Origin: Asterias rubens
Lineage: Eukaryota > Echinodermata > Asteroidea > Forcipulatida > Asteriidae
Length of the DNA stretch: 64,000 nucleotides
Assembly: GCF_902459465.1 (NCBI RefSeq)
Contig: NC_047068.1
Span: 620,001-684,000 of the forward strand
Direction of reading: 5' to 3'
Positions 1 through 11,200 of the stretch are shown in pieces (position 1 is the first letter of the stretch; each line of letters starts with the position of its first letter). A program made the position numbers and the translations under genes. Under the pieces are notes generated by a model. The model searched no databases. It was not told the DNA's origin and saw only the letters and a program-made list of their open reading frames with translations.

Positions 1-317
1 AAGTTATGGGGAGAAGTTGGCAGTATAAAACATTGTGAGAAACGGCTCCCTCTGAAGTGGAGTAGTTTTCGAGAAGTAATTTTCAACAAATTTGAATTTG
101 AGACCTAAGATTTGGAACTTGAGGTCTCAAAATCAAGCATCTGATATAGCACACAACTTCATGTGACAAGGGTGTTTTTTCTTTTGTTATTATCTCGCAA
201 CTTTGATGACCGATTGAGCTCAAATTTTCACAGGTTTGTAATTTTGTGCATATGTTGAGATACACCAAGTGAGAAGACTGGTCTTTGACAATTACCAAAG
301 GTGTCCAGTGTCTTTAA
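1..317 (+). mobile_element. M1 TIR element, copy 1 (cut by window edge)
   Basis: M1 is a ~380-bp non-coding element. A full copy begins TTAAAGGCAGTGGACACTAT and ends CAATAGTGTCCAGTGTCTTTAA-like (its inverted complement), so it has ~28-bp terminal inverted repeats and no ORF. Internal landmarks are ACATTGTGAGAAACGGCTCC and a short self-complementary GAGGTCTCGAAATC region. This makes it a MITE. This copy is in + orientation and lies upstream of CEP72. Confidence 0.8.
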
Positions 318-730
318 TTAAATTGAAAAGATAATGAACTTACTTCAAAACATCAGGTTGGAAAACATGATTGTAAGTCGACATGCAAACATCAAAGTCA
401 AAACTGCTGCTGCTGTTTTTCGACGCCATCTTTTGGATAAACGAAGAATCAGAATATCATAACTTGTGAGCTGAATGGATTGATAAGAATTTCTACTCTG
501 TTGTTTGTTTTTCGTGAACTTTGAACAGCAACTTGTTTGATGATCGATCCTACACAAACCAAACAACTAAACTTGTTTCTATTAGGACGCCCTCTATTGA
601 CAAACAAATTCAAGCTTTCCTGTTCTAAGACAGGTCCCCAGACGTGTCGCAACTGTTTGACTGTTTTCTATTCAAAGGAGACCACCTTGTTGAGATTTTA
701 AGATTTTGATTCATTTTCTTCGTTTGAAAA

Positions 731-794
731 ATGGCGCTCACGATAAACGAAAAATGGATACGAGAAAGAGTGCATTTAAACCCCGAGAGCCTCG
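731..794 (+). CDS. CEP72: CEP72 exon 1 (start codon)
   Basis: ATG at 731 opens MALTINEKWIRERVHLNPESL. The exon ends in phase 1 at a good donor (gtaagc). The G left over joins AT of exon 2 to give Asp. The N-terminal helix before the first LRR is expected in the family. The 5' UTR lies just upstream, with its end undefined. Confidence 0.85.
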
Positions 795-3700
795 GTAAGC
801 CTGAACAATTTGTGATAGATTATTAATTCATTATTAATATGTATAATTGTTAATTATTCTATCAGAATGACCGACGATTTTAATCCCCATGACTCTATGA
901 GTCACTCATGACATGTATTGTTGTCTGCATGTCAATCGAACCACCATGAAGAAGGCAAGTGGCTAGGCAGAAGAAGCAGGCCGTGGATCTCCGACCGAGT
1001 GGGCGGGGCGTTAAACTGTCATTGTCAAGAAGGAAATTTTCTTCCTCAACAATAGTCAAACCATGCATAGGGCAAGTACCATAAATAATTATAATAGTCA
1101 ACACAACAATACTCTGCATGCCCCAAGGGCCATACTTTTTTCATTCGTTATGAAATAAATTCCATTTTTTTTGACATGTTGGTTAGTACTTTGGTAGCGA
1201 GTCCGGCAAAATGGCAGTTTTGTAAATAAAAAATTATCTGTTTGTGTGTGAAAAGTAGCTGTGAATAAATCACCATTTGTTGACATTAACCTTGTCCAAA
1301 TCAACAAGGAATCAGTTTTCCAGAAGAATAAAGATTAGTAATTGCATAAAATAGACGAAAAAAATCTCAGAAAAAGATGCAGAAAATTTGTGAATAATTA
1401 AGTTTACTTAACTTTAGCGTTTTCGGGACCAGATATTGACTGCTTCGAAATTTCTTAACTTCCATTTTGTCAACCGCTACAAGAAAGACATATTCTCAAG
1501 AATACTGGAGGGTGTTCTTTCGAGATAATGCGAAAAAACTAAAGCACATGGTGTAGAATTTTGTCAGCTTTCCAATTGTACCATTTTGAAATAATTCACG
1601 TGAAAAAAAGCCCAGTTTTTCAAACACATGAACTACGGACATATTATGGAGATTTTCTACTGAAAATGCTTTGACATACTATAGGGGGGCCTAGGTCATT
1701 AACAGTTCTTTGAATGATAGTTAATTCTTTGAAAGGTTAGACATGTGTCTATGTACTTTTTTTTGTATTATGAACCATCGCAAACAAAATTCCATCAAAA
1801 TTGGCACTGTGCATTCCGACCCACCGTATCTGTGCAAATTTTCATTTCAACGGTCATGTCCCCCGACTTTAAAATGGCGTATTAGCAGCAGTCTGAAATA
1901 TTGCGAAATTTGCAAAAAATAGACCTAGGAAACACCTAGCAACTTTCGCCTGGAATTTATTGGGTTTCCAAAAAGGAAAAAAATGCTTAATTTTAAAGGT
2001 TGCGTCATAATAATAAACAGAGAAGTAAACATAATTACTCCAATGAATTAATATCTGTTAAAAACTTTTTGTCACACAAATTCCCATATTTCTTTATTAG
2101 CATTTGTTTATTGACATAAAATGCATGTTTTCAGTTGCCATGGTAACAATTAATTATGCAGTGCTCATAATTCATGTCTGTGAAACTAATTTGCTTGAAT
2201 CTTCAAGACTTGAGGTATCTGTGAATTAAAAAAAATTATATTCGTGCTACATGTATTTTGGTTTGTAAATATTAGGCTTTAAAATATGTAAACAAGACTT
2301 AATTTTTACCTACTTTCTCATTTGAAATGAATACCAAAATCAATTATGTCAAATTTATTATGTCTGATATATGCTCTTATTAATAAATCAGGAGCAGTTT
2401 CCATGCCCTTTTTCAGTAAGAAATAGACAGATTCAAAATGTCCCTCTGCCACATTTAAATTGGCATAACTTCCCCGTTCTATAAGCTATGGAAATGAAAT
2501 AAACACCATTGGATTACTTTGACTATCATCTTTCAAATGGTATAAAACTTGTTGGGGTTTTGTGAAAAAATGCAAAAAGTGTCGGACAGCACTGGTGCCG
2601 GACTGTTCGTATCGTATCCATCTCAGTCTCATAAATCCTGCCACCACTTGTTCACTCATTTTTCACTTAATAAAAAGGAATATAATAATTAATATCTCAT
2701 TATTTTTAGATAAATATAATATTTAGTAGACCCAGAGTCACACTCACTGTAGTTGCGATAATCATAATCCTCTATCCTCCAGGATGACTTCAGGGTACGG
2801 TAACGGTATCTCAACTAACTCTGAGTTAGCCCCAATCTGTGACACCATTTGCAAACCTATTGTTGTGGCCTCTGTCTTGGATTTTTCTTCTGCATTCATC
2901 TTGAACTTCCATCATCTTCATCATGAAACTTAGCCAACTGGTCGAATGCCGATATACTTCCTTCCGAAGTTCCGTGTAATTTTGGTAAATTGCTGAGCCC
3001 GTTCAAGAGCGAAGTTTAACCATACATGTACTAAGCTTGGGCGATATTGCTTTTATTATCCCACGATATATCGTCAAAAAAGTATCGCGATATTCGATTA
3101 AATCGCGATTTATATTTGAAGTCTTAACTTCTGGCATTTTACCATGCCTAATTTTCATGCTTCTACATTGCAAACAAATCGAGGTATGGATCTGTGAGGT
3201 GTACTGTCTACCCATGGTGTTGTAGCTCTATGAGTTACACACACATAAAGTGTCTTCTAAAGTGTCTACTGCGCATGACTGTTCTTACATGTGTGTATAT
3301 CATGCCCATTTCATTCAAGCTAACCAATAAGCATCCATAATGCACATGGGGTGACCTCTCATTCATAAAACGGTTGTGGATGGGTTGTGGTTTGTGTAAT
3401 ATGATCCCATTTATTTGTGGTCTGCAGTTCGGCAGTGAGGCGGGCGCACAAGGCTCCCACACAGGGGAGGTAATTTGATACATTGCGTTACTTCTGAAGT
3501 GTCTGTGGGAGGCCGCCTGGGCGCCTAAAGTCTTTGATGTTATTTTTTTTCAATTGGGGAATCTTTCGTTTGGTTCTGGGACTTTATAAATTTTTTTTAA
3601 ACAGCCCATGGTTGAAAGACTTCTCAATTAGGGAAGACATTGTGATACTTCATCAAAACCACAATATGCCGATAATTCGATTAACAAAAAATCAAGACGA

Positions 3701-6700
3701 TAAGGTAATCGTTTAAGAAATGGTATCGCGACATTCAATTATATCGAGATATCGCCCAGCTTAACGTGTACTCTACTTTCAAAATATCATTCTTACCATT
3801 GCTTTTAATAATAAACGGTTTCAACTGCTTTTCATAGACTAATTTGTCCGATCCAAGGCAACGTGTTCCATTAAAGGCAGTGGACACTATTGGTAATTAC
3901 TCCAAATAATTATCAGCATAAAACCTCACTTGGTAACGAGTAATGGGGAGAAGTTGATAATGATAGTACAAAACATTGTGAGAAACGGCTCCCTCTGAAG
4001 TGACGTCCACATAGTAAGCTTATGGTACACGTAGTAAGCTTATGACGTAGTTTTCGAGAATTTGATTACGAGACCCCTGAGATTTAGAATTTTAGGTCTG
4101 GAAATCAAGCATCTGAAAGCACACAACTTCGTGTGACAAGTGTGTTTTTTCTTTCATAGTTATCTCGCAACTTTGATGACCGATTGAGCTAACATTTTTA
4201 CAGGTTTGTTATTTTATGCATATGTTGAGATACACCAAGTGAGAAGACTGGTCTTTGACAATTACCAATAGTGTCCAGTTTCTTTTTTAGCCCAGTGGGG
4301 TAAACCATTTGTTTTCACCCCCTGATTGATTGGTTGATCCATCCCCCCTGGGACTTGCTCTGTCTGTGGTTGGTCTTAAATCAATACATAATTTATGATT
4401 GATCAAATGTTTTTGTCGTCCTTTTATACTTAGATGAAGTTCGATCTCTGGCCTTACCAGGAACTTACCATGAGAAGATCACGCATCTCGGCAGCTCCTT
4501 GCAGAATTTCTCTCGTCTGAAGCACTTGGACCTCTCAAGGAATGCCCTGCAGAGTCTTGATGGTCTTCAACATCTGCTGGTCCTGGAGAAACTCAACATG
4601 TATCCTTCCACTAAATCTTGTTCAATAAGCCATTTGCGAGTTAGATTTGAATAATGTCTGGTACAATGACTCGCTTAGTTACGATGCACCGCTTACATTT
4701 GAATTCCTCAGACTATCGAGACAGTTGCTACGCCACATGATTAGGGGCAAGCTTTTGTACAGCAAACTCCAGATGAGCAAACCCTGGTACCATTGTGCCA
4801 TACACACCATTCAGAATTGTGTGTGGGTGTTCACCGTCTCTTACGGTGACTCTAGATGCATTGCCACATGCTTGCCACAGATGCAATAGTAAAATTCTCG
4901 CTGAAAGGATTGAAAGATTGTGTCACTGATGTCTGCAATACACCTAACTATAAATGCTTCTCCCCACCCAGGGGTAAATGGATACCTGTGAGTGCAGAGA
5001 TGGTCTTTGTATTGATTTAGCTTAGTAGGGCATATTTGTTGCACAGGCTGTTTAATCCCCAGGGAGCTGAGATGGTTTTAAGGAATGAATTTAATGGCCC
5101 AGTGACCAGGGGTAATAAATTTGGAGCGCTTCGAGAAGCCCTTCGGGTATGAAGAGGGCGATATTAAAAAACCATTTATAAATAGTTATTATTATAACTG
5201 GTCTCCTACCCCATCAGTTGTTCGCATACCACACATCAACAGTCAATTTCGTTCGTCTGTCATCATACCTCATCAGGAATATTGGTAAGATTCGCAAGTA
5301 CTTGGACAAAGGTGCCACTGAAAAGGTCACTCATGAATGCATTTGTTACTTCTCGGCTTAACAACCGCAATGCTCTTCTCTGCAGTCTTCCTAACAACCA
5401 GACTTCCCGTCTTCAACGCCTCCAAAATACCGCCGCTCACATTGTGACACTGTCTAGGAAATCCTGTTCTAACTTCTTCAAGTTTACACTCCATCAAGGA
5501 ATTAGCGATCAAGTTCCATGCTTCTTCTCATTGAACCCAAGTCTCGACACTCATGGGGTGACAGGTCTTTTTCTTCAGCTGCGCCACGCATGTGGAACTC
5601 TCTACCCCTTAATCTTAGATCTTGTCTTTGTACCACAACATTCAAATCTCTTCTCACAACTTATCTTATGTCACAGGTTTTCAAGGACTAATTGGTTGTG
5701 TCTGTTTTTCTTTCGTTTTGTCTTTGGTTTTACTGCACCTTGAACACCCAGCAATTATTTATATTATTATTCCTTAATCACACCTTTTTTTTATCAGTTA
5801 CTACAACAACATAGCAACGCTGACGGACCTGTACCAGCTGCGTCACAACACCAACCTACAAGAGGTGGACCTCCGCCTGAATCCAGTCACTAAGAATGAA
5901 CCCGATTACCGACTGTTCATGGTCCACATGCTGCCCAGTCTACGCAAGCTGGGTAAGTGTTTAACCCTTAAAGGAAAACGTTGCCTTGGATCGATCGAAT
6001 TGGTCTTTGAAAAGCGTATGTAACCATTTCTTATAAAATGCATTTGGTTAGAAAGATGTTTAAAAGTAGAATACAATGATCCACACAAATTTGCCTCGAA
6101 ATTGCGTGGTTTTCTTGTTACTTTGCGAACTTATACGGTCGGCCATTTATGGGAGTCAAACATTTGACTCCCATAAATGGCCGACCGTGTTAGTCGATGA
6201 GGTAAAAGGAAAACCACGCAATTCCGAGTGATACTTTGTGAATCATTATAATCAACTTTTAAAATATCTTTCCAATCATATGCATTTTATAACAAACGGT
6301 TACAAACGCTTTTCAAGGACCAACTCGACCGATCCAAGGCAACGTGTTCCTTTAAGACTAAGAGACCATGCATTTCTGTGTAAACACCACCATACGTCCA
6401 CACATTTAACTCCTTTATAATTATTTTGTAGGAAAAACTCCAGGAAACTTAACTCTAGATTCTTTGTGAACATTGGAGCCATTAGAAAAAGTCAGTTTTA
6501 GTACATTGCCTTTTCTTTAAAATGTCTTGCTGTTGCTCTTGTTCGGGTAGTGAGAGCATCTGTAGGTCAAATCTTATGGCCACTATGGGCATTTTGGAAC
6601 AAGCAACGTGTCCTTTTTAACCCTTTAGAGACCATAGCGGCCACAAGCAGCTATATTTAATAATATTAATAATAATTATTATTATTAAAAAATAATAATA

Positions 6701-8192
6701 ATTATTATAATTAAATATATCTGCTTGTGGCCGCTATGGTCTCTAAAGGACACGTTGCTTTAGTGCTGGTAAGTTGGTCTATGGAAAGCATTTGAGTTCA
6801 TTTGTTATGAAATGCATTCTTTAGGTAAGTGTTTTAAAGACGCTAGACACCTCTGGTAATTGTCAAAGACCAGTCTTCTCACTTGGTGTATCTCAACATA
6901 TGTACAAAACCTGTGAAAATTGGAGCTCAAATTGATCGTCGAATTTGCAAAATAATAATGGAAGAAAAAACACCCATGTGACACGAAGTTGTGTGCTTCC
7001 AGATGCGTGATTTCGGGACCTCAAAATCTAATTTTGAGGTCTCGAAATCAAATTTGTGTTAAACAACTCCTTTCTCAAAAACTGTGTTACTTCTGAGGTA
7101 CTCGTTTCTCACTGGTATAAACAGCTATCCATTGCTTGTTACTAAGTAAGTTTTTATGCTAACAATTAGTTCGAGTAATTACCAATAGTGTCCTCTGCCT
7201 TTAAAAGTAGAATATAATGGTCCACACAGATATGCCTCCTCAAAATTGCACGATTTTCCTTATACGAGTCAATTTTTTTGGGGGTCAAGGCCAAGCAGTC
7301 TACCGCACTGGTCTCAAGTTTTCAATGTTGTTTTCCCTATTACAGATGATCGTTCAGTTCGTGAGAGCGAGAGAAAGGCGGCCCTGATGCACTTCAACAC
7401 CGATCAGGTGAGCAACACCATCAACTCAAAAAAGCTTTTATTCTACGGACAAACTGTCAAGTGACTTTTGAAATGTTCAAGACAATTCTCCGACTACTTC
7501 AGTCTTACTTAATCCTCAACATTTAGTACACCGGTCCATAAGGCTCCTCCTCTAACCTCTCCAATGCCTTTTCGTTAAACTGCGAGCGTCATGTTCGTCA
7601 TGTTTAAAAGGCGCGTATACTTTTTTCTCGTACATCAATCAAATCGAACTTCAGTTTTCGTAGCACGGAGGTATGCGAATGTGTGTTCTCTTAAAATTAA
7701 AATCATTCCGTAGTCACGCAACACATCAAATATCTCTGCGCCCAGGGTGGTTTCAAAACGCAGAGCAAGTTAGCGCTCTAATCAAAATGTAGCTCTATGG
7801 TGAGTCATATAGCTCTTTTACTTACCCTGTTCTTCAAATGTCTCAATACCTTCTCTGCGCCTTCATACCTAACTGATCTCATTCGGTTGTACGAACCTAA
7901 CAGATACCTCCGGTCATCTACCGGTACCAGACTACTTGCCATCCCCAAAACACGCACCACTAATGGGGGAAAAAGCTTCCACACTGCTGCCCCCAAAACT
8001 ATGGAACAATTCACCATGCAGCATCCGCCACTCTAGCTTACTAGCAGTCTTCAAGAAATCGCTCAAAACCCACTTGTTCAACTGATTTGTTTGCTTATTA
8101 TATGTTTATTTTCCTTTGCTCATTGTTAATTGTGTGAACAACGCTGTGGAACTTTCCATTGTTAGTTAGAGCGCTTTATAAATAAATACCTT

Positions 8193-8260
<68 letters not shown>

Positions 8261-11200
8261 AAGTTTTAATTATCATATCATGTTATGCTGACATTGTCCT
8301 GCGCAGGCCACCGACCTCACAGAGCACTTACCCATGAAGGGACATGCAGAGACAGAGAGGGTGACAAACCGAAGAGTAGAGATGGTGTCAAACCTACCCA
8401 GGAAGCCAACAGGTTAGTTTGAACTTTCTGGCCTCCCCCCTATTGATGGATACTAACAATAATAATCAGTTTTTATAGCGCTTTTCACACTCCGGAGGGC
8501 TCTCAAAGCGCTTCCGACATTGTTACCCCTGGTCACTGGGCCTTAAATCACTCCTTAAACCATCTCAGCTCCCTGGTGGGGAGTATACAGCCTGTGCGAC
8601 AATTATATGCACTACTCGGCTAAACCAATCACAAGAACCATCTCTGCCCTCACAGGCACCCATTTACCCCTGGGTGGAGAGAAGTGTCTTGCTCAGGGAC
8701 ACAAGTGTCATGACTGGGACTCGAACCCACACTCTGCTGACCAGAAGCATCAGAGCTTGATTCCGGTGCTCTTATCCACTCAGCCACGACACCCTGGTCG
8801 AGCAGATCAGAGCACCAGACTCAACCCCTCTCGCCCGGCTGCAGTGGGGGCCCGGCACGGGGCCCCGACTTGGTGGAAAGACGGTGTTCTGGGTGCACGG
8901 CAAAGTGCAGAGTAGGAGGCACTCGTCGGAGAGGTGGCTCGTGGGGGCCAGCGGCGCTCCGTCCCCCACGAGCGTTAGCGTGAAGACCCGGCCTGGCTAT
9001 TCTGTTCAGCAGAGTGTGAGCCCTTTAGCAAGACCCTTAACATTTATTGATTGGTCCTTTGGATGGAGCTTTGAACCATTGGTCCTGCGTGTTGTGTAAT
9101 GCACGTAAAATAACACAGAGAAGGGGTGTGCCCTGGTGTTCCTGGTTTGATTGGCAGCATATTGCGCCACAGCACCTTGTAAACCATAACATGGTGCTAT
9201 TTAAAGGAATTGGTCTCAGTGCATTGGGCGGCACTGAGCGATGGATGTGAGCACAATAAGAACCCACTCATATTATACTAATGTTTGTTTTGACCCATAC
9301 ACCGATGGGTGTTAGCACTGTATATACAGTACTTTCCCGAGTCGTGTCAAAAAATATTACAGGCATGTTACTCGGGTGGGATTCGAACCCACGACCCTTG
9401 CAATTCTTGAGCAGTGTCTTACCAACTAGACTACCGAGATTGCCAAGTAGCTAGAGGCAGTTCGAATTCTATGTTTTGGCAGCGGGTACCGCCATGATGT
9501 ATAACACTAATATTATGTTCAATGTTGCACTGGCCAGAGCAAAAGCCTCGTTTCAAAAGAGACTACAATTTTGGAAATCGTAACAAGTATCTTATGTTTG
9601 ATCGGATGAAGTTCTTGATGAAGATGATTGTGACGTCTTGGATATGATTGCAAGATCGGGAGGTGACCTTGGAAGACCAAGAGAAATAACAGGCTCCACA
9701 GCAACTGTTTCCAAGGTGACTGCTCACTCCCATCAAGGTGAGCCTTTCTTTCATGTAACTAATCGGTAATTGTCAAACAGCTGCATCTATTACACCCGAT
9801 TCAGACTGGCATCTAGAGTCGCGCAGAACTATTTCAAACAGGCGTCTAGAGTCGCGCAGAACCGTTTCAAACTGGCGTCTAGAGTCGCGCAGAACCATTT
9901 CAAACAGGCGTCTAAAGTCAGCAGAACTGTTTCAGACAGGCATCTATAGTTGCGCAGAACCATTTCAAACAGGCGTCTAGAGTCACGCAGAACCGTTTCA
10001 AACAGGCGTCTAGAGTCGCGCAGAACCGTTTCAAACAGGCGTCTAGAGTCGTGCAGAACCATTTCAAAGAGGCGTCTTGAGTCGCGCAGAACCATTTTAA
10101 ACAGTCGTCTAGAGTTGCGCAGAACCATTTCAAACAGGTGTCTAGAGTCGCGCAGAACCAAATAGATTAGGAGCAACTCTAGGTCGACACAAATAAATTT
10201 TGGTTTCACACAGGCCAACTTAACATAACGTTGGCTCGGCACACGACAGGATTCGACGTCTGAAACCAAGGCGCTCCCGAGTCGTTCCGAACGACAGCAA
10301 CAGTCAATCTTTCCACTTCTAGCACTTCCAGTCGCTCCTAACTGTTTCAGACGTAATACTTTTCATGTACTTAATTCAGAATTTTGTTTGGCGCGACTCT
10401 GGAGCGCCTGTCTGGAACGGGTGTTAGCTACTGTGAAAACTCCAATAGACTGGATATATCGCACACTGTGCAGTCGTGCTGCAAAGCAGCTTTGTAATCT
10501 GAAAGAGCCCTTTCTTTGATTCGAAGAAGATTTCTATTACGGATTCTAGACTTAAAGATTAAAGGAACATTACAGAATTGGTTTTGCTTGCAAAAAGCTG
10601 GCAGTGTAAGCACTTAATGTAATCCTCCATATAAATAAACTGACAAACCTGTAGAAGTTCGAGCTCGATCGGCCATCTTGGTCACGAGAGAATAGTGTAA
10701 ATCCGATTACAAATTTTGCATTGCAACGATGCCAAAACAATAATGAATAAAACGCTCACTGAACGATAAACTCCAAACGCTAGATTAGATTATTTATTTC
10801 TCTTCAAATATGAAATTTCAGACAGAAATAGTTCAAAGGATGTTTTCTACTATCATCATCATTAGACCGGTTAGTTTTATGTAAATCTGTGATCGATTTT
10901 TGTTTCTTACCAATTTTGTAACGTTTCTTTAAGATTTCTATAGTTGGTGACTCACTGATGTTTAATGGCAGGCTGGTCCATTGGGCTATTATTATTCTTG
11001 GCAAAAAATTGTATATATAATATTTTGTTTGGTTGAGTACATCTTAATGATAAATCAGAAGTGTTTCTAGTTTGTCTTGATCCCTCGGAGACGATGTGGA
11101 AGTTGCTGAGGTCAATTGATGACAGGCATTGCACAGGATAAAAACCACCATTGCTTTGGGATTTGGGTCATGCCAAGCAAGATAACCCTGGGGTTAAAGG

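Larger units (their letters stand above)
795..4433 (+). other. CEP72 intron 1
   Basis: 3.6-kb intron. From about 800 to 3030 it is AT-rich unique-looking DNA with no coding signal I can support. The rest is the hAT-like element (3032-3763), a 3' fragment of an F2 fold-back (~3812-3873) and M1 copy 2. Confidence 0.7.

Noticed and set aside
9829..10269. Repeated RDSRRLFEMVL frame (146 codons, - strand) and its + strand partner
   Set aside because: A product of the 33-bp tandem expansion inside a TIR element; no splice or start context.
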